Shown here piece after piece: positions 18,207 to 26,341 of a stretch of DNA of 64,000 bases. Each line of letters starts with the position of its first letter. Position 1 is the first letter of the stretch. This stretch comes from Clostridium thermobutyricum DSM 4928 (GTDB taxonomy: Bacteria; Bacillota; Clostridia; Clostridiales; Clostridiaceae). The notes beneath the pieces were generated by a model, which saw only the letters and a program-made list of their open reading frames with translations, searched no databases and had not been told where the DNA came from. The stretch is taken from NCBI RefSeq assembly GCF_002050515.1, contig NZ_LTAY01000010.1, positions 1 through 64,000 on the forward strand, in the 5' to 3' direction. The position numbers were made by a program, and so were the translations under genes.

Positions 18207-19274
18207 ATGATATACGGACTTATATTAGCTGGAGGAAAAGGGAGTAGATTATATCCATTATCAAGGATGAATCGCCCAAAACAATTCTTAGATGTTATAA
18301 ATGAAAAAAGCTTTCTAGTAAATACTGTAGAAAGAATAGCTCCTTTAATAGAAAAGGATAATATGTATATTGTAACAAATAAGGATTATGAAGATCAGAT
18401 AAAAGATGAATTAAAAGACATCAATAAAGAAAATATTATAACAGAACCTATGAATAAAGAAACTGCAACATGCATAGGCTTGTCTGCAGTAAAACTTTTA
18501 AAAAAAGATCAAGATGCTGTTATGATAGTATTGCCTTCAGATCATTACATTGAAGATGAAAAAGAATATGTAAATACTTTAGCCCAAGCTATAGAATTAG
18601 CAAATAGAAGAAAAGCTATAGTAACATTAGGGATAGAACCTACTAGACCAGAGATTGGTTATGGTTATATAGAAATGGGCGAGCAGGTTAGTGGGGATAT
18701 AGCCACTTATAAGGTAGCAAGGTTTACAGAAAAGCCAAATCTAGATGTAGCGAAAGAATTTATTTTTACTGGAAACTACCTTTGGAATTCAGGGATGTTT
18801 GTATTTAGAGCAGATATAATTTTAAGAGAAATAGAAAAGTATCTTCCTAATGTATATAAATCTTTAATGGAAATATATAGACACATTGGGGCAGAAGATG
18901 AAGATGAGGTTATTTTAAAAGAATATGATAGTATAAATGGTATTTCTATTGATTTTGGAGTAATGCAAAGAACAAGAAAAGCTTATGTTATAAAATGTAA
19001 TTTTCATTGGGATGATATTGGAAGTTTTACAGCTTTAAGCAGATTTTTAGATAGAAAGGAAAGTAATTTTATATCCAAAAATTCTTATTTAGATGATTGT
19101 GAAAATTGTGCAGTTTTTGGAGGAAAAAATTTAATTATAGGTCTTGGCGTGAAAGATTTAGTTATTGTAGATGCCGGAGATGTATTACTAGTTATGGATA
19201 AAAAGCGTGATCAAGAGATAAAACATTTACTTACAAAATTGGAATCAGAAGAAAAATATAAAAAATACTTATAG
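18207..19274 (+). CDS. manC: Mannose-1-phosphate guanylyltransferase
   Basis: About 355 aa. It makes GDP-mannose from mannose-1-phosphate and GTP for surface polysaccharides or glycans. The pyrophosphorylase signature GGKGSRLYPLSR is followed by the RPKQFL lysine motif; the type II ManC features FTEKPN, WNSGMFVF and WDDIGSF are present. Only the nucleotidyltransferase part exists, without a phosphomannose isomerase cupin domain. The frame begins at ATG 18192, but GGAG at 18194-18197 is correctly spaced for ATG 18207. No polysaccharide cluster surrounds it, and it ends in its own terminator. Confidence 0.92.
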   Translation: MIYGLILAGGKGSRLYPLSRMNRPKQFLDVINEKSFLVNTVERIAPLIEKDNMYIVTNKDYEDQIKDELKDINKENIITEPMNKETATCIGLSAVKLLKKDQDAVMIVLPSDHYIEDEKEYVNTLAQAIELANRRKAIVTLGIEPTRPEIGYGYIEMGEQVSGDIATYKVARFTEKPNLDVAKEFIFTGNYLWNSGMFVFRADIILREIEKYLPNVYKSLMEIYRHIGAEDEDEVILKEYDSINGISIDFGVMQRTRKAYVIKCNFHWDDIGSFTALSRFLDRKESNFISKNSYLDDCENCAVFGGKNLIIGLGVKDLVIVDAGDVLLVMDKKRDQEIKHLLTKLESEEKYKKYL

Positions 19275-19282
19275 GATATAAT

Positions 19283-19315
19283 TAAGCTATCTCTAATTTT
19301 TGAGGTAGCTTTTTA
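19283..19315 (+). terminator. Terminator after manC
   Basis: AAGCTAtCTC / GAGgTAGCTT hairpin followed by T-run. Confidence 0.8.
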
Positions 19316-19423
19316 AATTAATTAAAAATTCAATAAATTTTTCCACATAAAAAACTTTATTATGAGGTATAATTATTAATAGGGTTTAGATATATAATTA
19401 AAAAAATAAGGATGTGACCTTAA

Positions 19424-20017
19424 GTGTTAATGAATACTCATAAGTTAGTAGCTAACATATTATACGATAATATAGATGATAATAAGAAATTTTTAATAAG
19501 TAAGAATAGATTTATATGGGGAACAATAAAGCCAGATTGTGCGTCAAAGTATAAATTTACAAAACACTATTTTGATGAAAGTAGTGATATGATATTAGAA
19601 ATGATAGAAGATTTAGCAAATATGACTCCAGATGAGGTTATTCAAAATGGAACCGGTAAATTTAGTGCAGAACTTGGAGTTATATGTCATTTTTTATGTG
19701 ATTACTATTGTATACCACATGCCCAAAGATGGGAATTTAAGAATTCAATGAGGCAACATGTTAATTATGAAAGAGAACTTGCCAAAATTGCAAAACATTA
19801 TGATGTATCTTTAATGAGACTTGATAGGTTAGAAGTAAAAGATATTAGAGAATTTATAGATAAAACTCAGGAAATGTATAGGAAAAAAGAAAGTTTTTTA
19901 AATGATTTAAATTTTGCATATTATATATGTAACAGTATAGTGCATATGATATTGAAAACAATTATGTCTAACAGTGAAAATATAAACAACTTAAATAATA
20001 AAACAATAGTAAATTAA
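19424..20017 (+). CDS. Zinc-dependent phospholipase C-like protein
   Basis: 197 aa from a GTG start with AAGGATGTGA upstream. The arrangement of His and Asp residues (MNTHKLVANILY, GTIKPD, then GVICHFLCDYYCIPHAQ) resembles the all-helical zinc-dependent phospholipase C/S1-P1 nuclease fold, in which these residues hold two or three Zn ions. No signal peptide is visible, so unlike alpha-toxin it should stay in the cytosol; whether it is a phospholipase at all is inference. It is monocistronic and ends at a 46-bp palindromic terminator. Confidence 0.75.
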   Translation: MLMNTHKLVANILYDNIDDNKKFLISKNRFIWGTIKPDCASKYKFTKHYFDESSDMILEMIEDLANMTPDEVIQNGTGKFSAELGVICHFLCDYYCIPHAQRWEFKNSMRQHVNYERELAKIAKHYDVSLMRLDRLEVKDIREFIDKTQEMYRKKESFLNDLNFAYYICNSIVHMILKTIMSNSENINNLNNKTIVN

Positions 20018-20029
20018 TTAAAATAATTA

Positions 20030-20075
20030 AAAGACTAAGAGGCTTGAATTCATGAATTCAAGCCTCTTAGTCTTT
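20030..20075. terminator. 46-bp perfect palindrome, probable terminator
   Basis: A perfect inverted repeat with 23-base arms centred at 20052/20053 and containing GAATTCATGAATTC at its middle. It sits 12 bases after the phospholipase-like gene. Both genes around it read rightward, so it insulates the metal-resistance operon. Confidence 0.75.
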
Positions 20076-20177
20076 ATAAAAATATTTTTATTTTACAGTA
20101 ATATTTATTAAGTATAGTAACATATTTATTTATAATGACGTATAAAAAAATTAAAAAAACAAATTTTAAAAATAAAG

Positions 20178-20217
20178 TTGACAAAAACACTTCACATTCA
20201 TATAATGAACATATGAA
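20178..20217 (+). promoter_or_regulatory. Promoter with overlapping metal-regulator operator
   Basis: Consensus TTGACA (20178-20183), 17-base spacer, TATAAT (20201-20206). Overlapping the -10 is the inverted repeat TTCATAT-AATGAAC-ATATGAA (20197-20217), and a further TCATATGAA follows at 20225-20233, giving nested repeats like CadC/SmtB operators. The ArsR-family product encoded just downstream probably binds here and is released by Zn/Cd. Confidence 0.82.
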
Positions 20218-20247
20218 CAATTACTCATATGAAAGAGAGGATGAAAG

Positions 20248-20613
20248 ATGGGGTCCAATGAAATAAAGATAGATAAATGCAATTGTACAATAATTCATGA
20301 GGATACAATAACAAAAGTTAAAGATAAATTGCCTAAAGAAGAAACACTATATGATTTGGCAGAGCTTTTTAAAGTATTTGGAGATACAACAAGAATAAAG
20401 ATAATATGCGCTTTATATGAGTCAGAGATGTGTGTATGTGATTTAGCAGCACTTTTAAATATGACACAATCAGCTATATCACATCAACTTAGAACATTAA
20501 AAGTAAATAGATTAGTTAAGTTTAAGCGTGTAGGAAAAGTGGTTTATTATTCTCTAGATGATGAACATATAATGAGAATATTTAATGAAGGTCTTAACCA
20601 CGTAAATGAATAG
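20248..20613 (+). CDS. ArsR/SmtB-family metal-sensing repressor (CadC-like)
   Basis: 121 aa winged helix repressor. Cys62 and Cys64 in SEMCVCDLA form the alpha3 metal site, and N-terminal Cys11 and Cys13 match the extra thiols of CadC that bind Cd/Pb. The recognition segment MTQSAISHQLRTLKVNRLV and the wing KRVGKVVYYSL are standard. The C-terminal helix DDEHIMRIFNEGLNHVNE has His/Glu/Asp residues that could form the alpha5 Zn site. It lies 11 bases before the metal ATPase it presumably controls, from a promoter that overlaps a repeat operator. Confidence 0.95.
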   Translation: MGSNEIKIDKCNCTIIHEDTITKVKDKLPKEETLYDLAELFKVFGDTTRIKIICALYESEMCVCDLAALLNMTQSAISHQLRTLKVNRLVKFKRVGKVVYYSLDDEHIMRIFNEGLNHVNE

Positions 20614-20624
20614 GAGGTGAAATT

Positions 20625-23090
20625 ATGAGTAAAATTAAATTGTCACTTAAAGGACTAGATTGTGCACATTGTGCAGGAAAAATTGAAAATATAGTTTCAG
20701 AGTTTAAAGAAGTAAAAAGTTGTACTTTAAACTTTGCATTTAAATTACTAATAGTTGAATATAGTGATTTAAATGAAGAAGAAATGATAAATAAGATAAA
20801 AGAAACTGTAAATAAGTTAGAACCAAATGTAGTTGTTGAAAAATATTCAATGTCACGTGGAAAAAATACACAAAGAACAGAAAGTGGACATGGGAATAGT
20901 AATAAAATTAAATTATCACTTAAAGGATTAGACTGTGCACATTGTGCTGGGAAAATTGAAAATATAGTTTCAGAATTTGATGAAGTAAAAAGTTGTACTT
21001 TAAACTTTTCATTTAAATTATTAATAGTTGAATATAGTGGTTTAAATGAAGAGGAAATGATAAATAAAATAAAAGAAGCTGTAAATAAGTTAGAACCTAA
21101 CGTAGTTGTTGAAAAATATTCAATGACAAGTGGAAATGATATGCAAAGAAGTGATAGTGGACATGGTTGTAAAGATGGATGTTGTACAGGACATGAGCAT
21201 GGACACAGTCATAAAGAAGATGAGAAAAAAGAAAATAAATTTATGAATATGATACTTGAAAATATACAATTAATAGTAGGAATATTCATATACATTGTAG
21301 GGATTTTCTTAGGAGAAAAAAGTAATATTTCTATATACTTCTTTATAATTGCTTATTTATTAGTAGGATATAAAGTAATATGGATTGCAGTTAAAAATAT
21401 ATTTAAAGGAAACTTTTTTGATGAAAATTTCTTAATGACTATAGCAACATTAGGAGCATTCGCAGTTGGACAATACCCAGAAGGTGTTGCAGTTATGGTA
21501 TTTTATGAAATAGGAGAAATGTTCCAAAGTTATGCAGTAAACAAATCAAGAAAATCTATAAGTTCTCTTATGGATATAAAAGCTGAATATGCGAATTTAT
21601 TTGAAAATGGAAATATAACAAAAGTTAGTCCAGAAGAAGTTCAGATAGATCAAATAATTTTAGTTAAACCAGGTGAAAGAGTTCCTTTAGATGGAGAAAT
21701 AATAGAAGGAAATACAAGTGTAGATACTTCAGCTTTAACTGGGGAATCAATTCCTATGGAAAAGAAAGTTGGAGAAGAACTTTTAGCTGGAAGTATAAAT
21801 ATAACTGGTACAATAAAGATTAGAGTAAAAAGTGAATTTGAAGAATCAACAGTTGCTAGAATATTAGAGTTAGTTCAAAATGCAAGTAGTAAAAAAGCAA
21901 AAACAGAAAAATTTATAACTAAGTTTTCAAGATACTATACTCCAGTAGTTGTTTTTTCAGCTATAGCTTTAGCTGTAATACCATCATTAGTATTACCAGA
22001 TGCAAATATAAGACAATGGATTTCAAGAGCACTTATATTCTTGGTAGTATCTTGTCCATGTGCATTAGTAATTTCAGTTCCATTAGGACTATTTGCTGGA
22101 ATAGGTAGTGCATCTAAAAAAGGTATATTAGTTAAAGGTGGAAACTATTTAGAAATATTAAAAGATCTAGATGCAGTTGTTTTTGATAAAACAGGAACTT
22201 TAACAGAAGGTGTATTTAGAGTTACTAAAATTGAAACAGTTGAAGAATTTAAAAAAGAGCAAGTTCTTCAATATGCAGCAGCTTGTGAGAAGTTTTCTAA
22301 CCATCCAATAGGAAAATCAATTGTAGATGAATACAAATTAAGCAAACAAAAAGATATAGACGAAATAGAAGTTACAAATCATAAAGAAATCTCAGGAATG
22401 GGAATAAGCGGAGATATTGAAGGTAATAATGTGCTAGTAGGTAACTTTAAGCTTATGAAAGAAAATAATATAAAAGTAAATGAAATAGAAAGTTTAGGAA
22501 CAATAGTATATGTAGCAGTTAATAATGTTTTTAAAGGTTATATAACTATATCAGATAAAATAAAGAAAGATTCAAAAGAAGCAATACAAGCTCTAAAAGA
22601 AATTGGTGTTAAGAAAGTTGTAATGCTAACTGGTGATAATAAAAAGGTTGGAGATGCAGTTGGTAAAGAACTTGGATTAGATGAAGTGCATTCAGAGCTT
22701 TTACCTGTAGATAAAGTTGAAAAACTAGAAAATATAATAGAATCTAAAGAAGTTAATCGTGTAGCATTTATAGGAGATGGAATAAATGATGCTCCAGTAC
22801 TTGCTAGAGCTGACTTAGGAGTTGCTATGGGAGGAATAGGTTCAGATGCAGCTATAGAAGCAGCAGATGTAGTTTTAATGAAAGATAATCCTTTAGCATT
22901 AAAAGAAGCAATATTGCTTGCGAGAAAAACAAATAAAATTCTATGGCAAAATATAATTTTTTCATTAGGAATTAAATTTTTAGTTTTATTAATGGCAGTA
23001 TTTGGACTTGCTAATATGTGGGAAGCAGTTTTTGCTGATGTAGGAGTTACTTTAATAGCAGTTTTAAATTCAATGAGAGCGCTTAAATAA
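20625..23090 (+). CDS. cadA: Zn/Cd/Pb-translocating P1B-ATPase with duplicated HMA domains
   Basis: 821 aa. Two heavy-metal-associated domains, each with DCAHC (Cys13/Cys16 and Cys104/Cys107), are almost identical over 91 residues, a recent tandem duplication. A His/Cys-rich linker (GCKDGCCTGHEHGHSHK) follows. The core has TGES, the transmembrane CPC of SCPCALV, DKTGTLTEG, SNHPIGKS and GDGINDAPVLARADLG. The terminal helix has FADVGVTLIAVLNSMR, typical of Zn2+/Cd2+/Pb2+ (P1B-2) pumps rather than copper pumps. It is co-transcribed with the ArsR gene, so it is expected to be induced by metal. Confidence 0.95.
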   Translation: MSKIKLSLKGLDCAHCAGKIENIVSEFKEVKSCTLNFAFKLLIVEYSDLNEEEMINKIKETVNKLEPNVVVEKYSMSRGKNTQRTESGHGNSNKIKLSLKGLDCAHCAGKIENIVSEFDEVKSCTLNFSFKLLIVEYSGLNEEEMINKIKEAVNKLEPNVVVEKYSMTSGNDMQRSDSGHGCKDGCCTGHEHGHSHKEDEKKENKFMNMILENIQLIVGIFIYIVGIFLGEKSNISIYFFIIAYLLVGYKVIWIAVKNIFKGNFFDENFLMTIATLGAFAVGQYPEGVAVMVFYEIGEMFQSYAVNKSRKSISSLMDIKAEYANLFENGNITKVSPEEVQIDQIILVKPGERVPLDGEIIEGNTSVDTSALTGESIPMEKKVGEELLAGSINITGTIKIRVKSEFEESTVARILELVQNASSKKAKTEKFITKFSRYYTPVVVFSAIALAVIPSLVLPDANIRQWISRALIFLVVSCPCALVISVPLGLFAGIGSASKKGILVKGGNYLEILKDLDAVVFDKTGTLTEGVFRVTKIETVEEFKKEQVLQYAAACEKFSNHPIGKSIVDEYKLSKQKDIDEIEVTNHKEISGMGISGDIEGNNVLVGNFKLMKENNIKVNEIESLGTIVYVAVNNVFKGYITISDKIKKDSKEAIQALKEIGVKKVVMLTGDNKKVGDAVGKELGLDEVHSELLPVDKVEKLENIIESKEVNRVAFIGDGINDAPVLARADLGVAMGGIGSDAAIEAADVVLMKDNPLALKEAILLARKTNKILWQNIIFSLGIKFLVLLMAVFGLANMWEAVFADVGVTLIAVLNSMRALK
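20631..21170 (+). repeat. Tandem 273-bp duplication encoding two HMA domains
   Basis: Copy 1 begins at codon AAA 20631 and copy 2 at AAA 20904, an exact 273-base (91-codon) shift. The protein copies differ at only a few positions (for example FKEV/FDEV and AFK/SFK), while many synonymous differences exist between the DNA copies. Confidence 0.9.
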
Positions 23091-23102
23091 CAACTAATTC
23101 CA

Positions 23103-23145
23103 TTGACAAAAGTTCATTAAGTAAGTATAATTCTAAATGAACTTT
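23103..23145 (+). promoter_or_regulatory. Promoter with flanking inverted repeat, upstream of an orphan RNA
   Basis: TTGACA (23103-23108), 17-base spacer, TATAAT (23126-23131). Inverted repeat AAAGTTCATT (23109-23118) / AATGAACTTT (23136-23145) brackets the -10. The half-site AATGAAC also occurs in the operator of the ArsR gene (20204-20210), hinting at a shared regulator (inference). Confidence 0.7.
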
Positions 23146-23268
23146 CAGGCGAGAGGGAAAAGGCATTAGAGAATAATTTTATTCTCATCTTATAAAGCTT
23201 AATGCTTTATTATAAAACTGGGATGAAGTTTATGTGTAAATATATTTATGCATAAACTTTATTTTTTC
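23138..23268 (+). ncRNA. Candidate structured orphan RNA
   Basis: A consensus promoter would start RNA near 23138; an intrinsic terminator (23226-23268, AAGTTTATG / CATAAACTT then T-run) ends it. Between lie GGCGAGAGGGAAAAGG, the hairpin GAGAAT / ATTCTC and a longer-range GCATTA / TAATGC pair enclosing it. No open frame with a ribosome site is present, and the next gene (rex) starts 175 bases beyond the terminator with no clear link. It does not match a riboswitch class I can recognise. It is either a small RNA or a leader whose gene is lost. Confidence 0.55.
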
Positions 23269-23444
23269 TTTAAATTTAGCAATACATATTAAATAATAAA
23301 TACACATAGTAAAAAGTTAATAGAAAAAGTAATTTTAAAAAAATGGATTAAATACATATAAATATGGTAGAATAAAAAATAATAGTTAAAAATTTCACAT
23401 CTCAAGATTTTGGGAGAGAATTAGTAGAGTAAGGAGACATAGAG

Positions 23445-24074
23445 ATGGAAAAGAAAAAAAATATTTCTATGGCTGTTATAAAAAGATTGCCTAAATATCA
23501 TAGATATTTAAATGAATTATTAAAAAATGATGTTGATAGAATATCTTCAAAAGAATTAGGGGAAAAGATAGGATTCACTGCATCACAAATAAGACAGGAT
23601 TTAAATTGCTTTGGTGATTTTGGGCAACAAGGATACGGCTATAATGTAAGAGAATTAAGTAGTAAAATAAGTACTATTTTAGGATTGGATAATGTGCATA
23701 ATGGAGTTATTGTTGGAGCTGGGAATATAGGTCAAGCAATTGCTAATTATACTAGATTTGGAAAAATGAGCTTTGATTTAAAGGGGATTTTTGATGCAAA
23801 TCCAAAGCTTATAGGAATAAAAATAAGAGATATATCAATTGAAGATATTGATGAGTTAGATAAATTTTTAGCAAACAATAAAATAGATATTGGAGTTGTT
23901 TGTGTTCCAAGAATAAATGCACAAAAAGTTTGTGATGTACTTGTAGCAGGTGGAATTAAAGCTATTTGGAACTTTGCACCTGTAGATTTAGTAGTTCCAG
24001 ATGATGTTATTGTTGAAAATGTACATTTAAGTGAAAGTTTACTTACACTTATTTATCTTTTACATAATAAATAA
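23445..24074 (+). CDS. rex: Redox-sensing transcriptional repressor Rex
   Basis: 209 aa, full length. The N-terminal winged helix (VIKRLPKYHRYLNELL, FTASQIRQDLNCFGDFGQQGYGYNV) precedes a Rossmann domain with the NAD(H) motif VGAGNIGQA and the C-terminal swapped helix. Rex represses fermentation genes when NAD+/NADH is high and leaves DNA when NADH rises. A matching operator lies at 24213-24230 before the crt operon, immediately downstream. AAGGAGA precedes the ATG, and a terminator follows the gene. Confidence 0.97.
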   Translation: MEKKKNISMAVIKRLPKYHRYLNELLKNDVDRISSKELGEKIGFTASQIRQDLNCFGDFGQQGYGYNVRELSSKISTILGLDNVHNGVIVGAGNIGQAIANYTRFGKMSFDLKGIFDANPKLIGIKIRDISIEDIDELDKFLANNKIDIGVVCVPRINAQKVCDVLVAGGIKAIWNFAPVDLVVPDDVIVENVHLSESLLTLIYLLHNK

Positions 24075-24171
24075 AAAAATATAAATTTAATTATTGATTG
24101 GATGAAGGTAAAAAAATTGTATAATTTTTCACAAAGGATATTGCAAAAAATTTAACGAAGTATTATAATTG

Positions 24172-24204
24172 TAATTGAAGTTGAAAGACTTCAATTATTT
24201 TTTT
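24172..24204 (+). terminator. Terminator after rex
   Basis: TAATTGAAGT / ACTTCAATTA stem followed by T7. Confidence 0.85.
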
Positions 24205-24212
24205 GCTTTTGT

Positions 24213-24230
24213 TTGTTATATTATTAACAA
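24213..24230. promoter_or_regulatory. Rex operator of the crt-bcd-etfBA-hbd operon
   Basis: TTGTTA-TATTAT-TAACAA, an 18-bp palindrome matching the Rex consensus TTGTTAAN4TTAACAA. It overlaps a likely -35 (TTAACA 24224-24229) with TATAAA 16 bases on. A second half-site, TGTTAACA, follows near 24253. The operon start is about 95 bases downstream. Confidence 0.85.
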
Positions 24231-24325
24231 ACAGATAAAATTTACTATAAAATGTTAACAATGAACAAGAAAGTATAAAATTTGCTATTTAAAATAAAGA
24301 GGGTTGTATTAAGGAGGACTTTAGT

Positions 24326-25108
24326 ATGGAATTAAAAAATGTACTTCTTGAAAAAGAAGGAAACTTAGCTATTGTAACTATCAATAGACCAAAAGCATTA
24401 AATGCTTTAAATTCAGAAACTTTAAAAGATTTAAATACAGTAATTGATGATTTAGAAAAAGATAATAATATCTATGCTGTAATCTTAACAGGGGCTGGAG
24501 AAAAGTCATTTGTTGCAGGTGCAGATATATCAGAAATGAAAGATCTAAATGAAGAACAAGGAAGAGAATTTGGAATCTTAGGAAATAAAGTTTTCAGAAG
24601 ATTAGAAACTTTGGACAAGCCTGTAATTGCTGCTATATCAGGATTTGCTTTAGGTGGGGGATGCGAACTTGCAATGAGTTGTGATATAAGAATAGCATCA
24701 GAAAAAGCTAAATTCGCTCAACCTGAATCAGGACTTGGAATAACACCAGGATTTGGTGGAACTCAAAGACTACCTAGAATAGTTGGTCTTGGAAAAGCTA
24801 AAGAACTTATTTATACAGGAGAAATTATAAAGGCAGATGAAGCTTTAAGAATAGGATTAGTTAATAAAGTAGTAGCTTTAGAAGAACTTATGAATGAAGC
24901 TAAAGCTATGGCAAACAAAATAATGGTTAATGCTCCAATAGCAGTTAGACTTTGTAAAGATGCAATTAACAGAGGAATGCAAGTTGGAATGGATGAAGCA
25001 ATAATGATAGAAGCAGAAGATTTTGGAAAATGTTTCTCAACAGAAGATCAAACTGAAGGAATGACTGCTTTTATGGAGAGAAGAGAAAAGAATTTCCAAA
25101 ATAAATAA
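24326..25108 (+). CDS. crt: 3-hydroxybutyryl-CoA dehydratase (crotonase)
   Basis: 260 aa. It dehydrates 3-hydroxybutyryl-CoA to crotonyl-CoA in butyrate formation. Crotonase-fold motifs: oxyanion hole segments AGADISEM and ALGGGCELAMSCD, catalytic Glu in FAQPESGLGITPGFGGTQRL, and the C-terminal helix. AAGGAGG precedes the start. It is the first gene of crt-bcd-etfB-etfA-hbd; the thiolase gene of the pathway is not in the window. The operon is under a Rex box. Confidence 0.98.
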   Translation: MELKNVLLEKEGNLAIVTINRPKALNALNSETLKDLNTVIDDLEKDNNIYAVILTGAGEKSFVAGADISEMKDLNEEQGREFGILGNKVFRRLETLDKPVIAAISGFALGGGCELAMSCDIRIASEKAKFAQPESGLGITPGFGGTQRLPRIVGLGKAKELIYTGEIIKADEALRIGLVNKVVALEELMNEAKAMANKIMVNAPIAVRLCKDAINRGMQVGMDEAIMIEAEDFGKCFSTEDQTEGMTAFMERREKNFQNK

Positions 25109-25184
25109 TTAGTAAATTAGATAATAAAAACAAAGATTATTTTATATAAAAAATCAGGGTGTAATGAATAGGAGGGCAATTTAA

Positions 25185-26324
25185 ATGAATTTCCAATTAA
25201 CTAGAGAACAAGAATTAGTAAGACAAATGGTTAGAGAATTCGCTATAAACGAAGTAAAGCCAATTGCAGCTGAAATCGATGAAACAGAAAGATTTCCAAT
25301 GGAAAACGTTGAAAAAATGGCTAAATTAGGAATGATGGGTATTCCATTTCCTAAAGAATTCGGAGGAGCTGGCGGAGACACTCTTTCATATATATTAGCA
25401 GTAGAAGAATTATCAAAAGTATGTGGTACAACTGGAGTTATACTTTCAGCTCACACTTCTCTTTGTGCTTCACTTATCAACCAATTTGGTAATCCAGCAC
25501 AAAAAGAAAAATACTTAAGAGACCTTGCAACAGGTAAAAAAATAGGTGCTTTCGGATTAACTGAACCAGGAGCTGGTACAGATGCAGCAGGTCAACAAAC
25601 TACTGCAGTTTTAGAAGGAGATAATTATATCTTAAATGGATCAAAAATATTCATAACAAATGGTGGAGTTGCAGAAACTTTCGTTATATTTGCTATGACA
25701 GATAAGAGTAAAGGAACAAAAGGAATTTCAGCTTTCGTAGTTGAAAAATCATTCCCAGGTTTCTCAGTAGGTAAAGTAGAAGATAAATTAGGAATTAGAG
25801 CTTCATCAACTACAGAACTTATAATGGAAAACTGTGTAGTACCAAAAGAAAACTTAATTGGTAAAGAAGGAAAAGGATTTGCAATAGCAATGAAAACTCT
25901 TGATGGAGGAAGAATTGGTATAGCAGCTCAAGCTTTAGGAATTGCAGAAGGTGCATTAGAAGAAGCAGTAGCATACATGAAAGAAAGAAAACAGTTCAAT
26001 AGACCATTAGCAGCATTCCAAGGATTACAATGGATGATTGCAGAAATGGATACTAAAGTTGAAGCAGCTAGACATTTAGTATATAAAGCAGCATTCTTAA
26101 AAGAAGCAGGTCTTCCATACACAGTAGATGCTGCAAGAGCTAAACTTTTCGCTGCAGATGTAGCAATGGAAGTTACTACTAAAGCAGTACAAATATTCGG
26201 TGGATATGGATACACTAAAGAGTACCCAGTAGAAAGAATGATGAGAGATGCTAAGATAACTGAAATTTATGAAGGTACTTCAGAAGTTCAAAAAATGGTT
26301 ATCGCAGGAAGCAAGTTAAGATAA
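25185..26324 (+). CDS. bcd: Butyryl-CoA dehydrogenase
   Basis: 379 aa FAD acyl-CoA dehydrogenase that reduces crotonyl-CoA to butyryl-CoA. With EtfAB it couples this to ferredoxin reduction by NADH (electron bifurcation). Visible: N-terminal helical domain, FGLTEPGAGTDA and ITNGGVAETFVIFA of the beta domain, GGRIGIAAQALGIAEGA, QIFGGYGYTKEYPVERM, and the catalytic base Glu363 in YEGTSEVQ. Codons are more C-ending (TTC, AAC) than in neighbouring regions, in line with high expression. AGGAGG precedes the start. Confidence 0.98.
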   Translation: MNFQLTREQELVRQMVREFAINEVKPIAAEIDETERFPMENVEKMAKLGMMGIPFPKEFGGAGGDTLSYILAVEELSKVCGTTGVILSAHTSLCASLINQFGNPAQKEKYLRDLATGKKIGAFGLTEPGAGTDAAGQQTTAVLEGDNYILNGSKIFITNGGVAETFVIFAMTDKSKGTKGISAFVVEKSFPGFSVGKVEDKLGIRASSTTELIMENCVVPKENLIGKEGKGFAIAMKTLDGGRIGIAAQALGIAEGALEEAVAYMKERKQFNRPLAAFQGLQWMIAEMDTKVEAARHLVYKAAFLKEAGLPYTVDAARAKLFAADVAMEVTTKAVQIFGGYGYTKEYPVERMMRDAKITEIYEGTSEVQKMVIAGSKLR

Positions 26325-26341
26325 AAAGGGGAGGCTTAAAA

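Noticed and set aside
20030-20075. Palindrome as a transposon end
   Set aside because: No transposase, no target duplication and no second copy noticed in the window.
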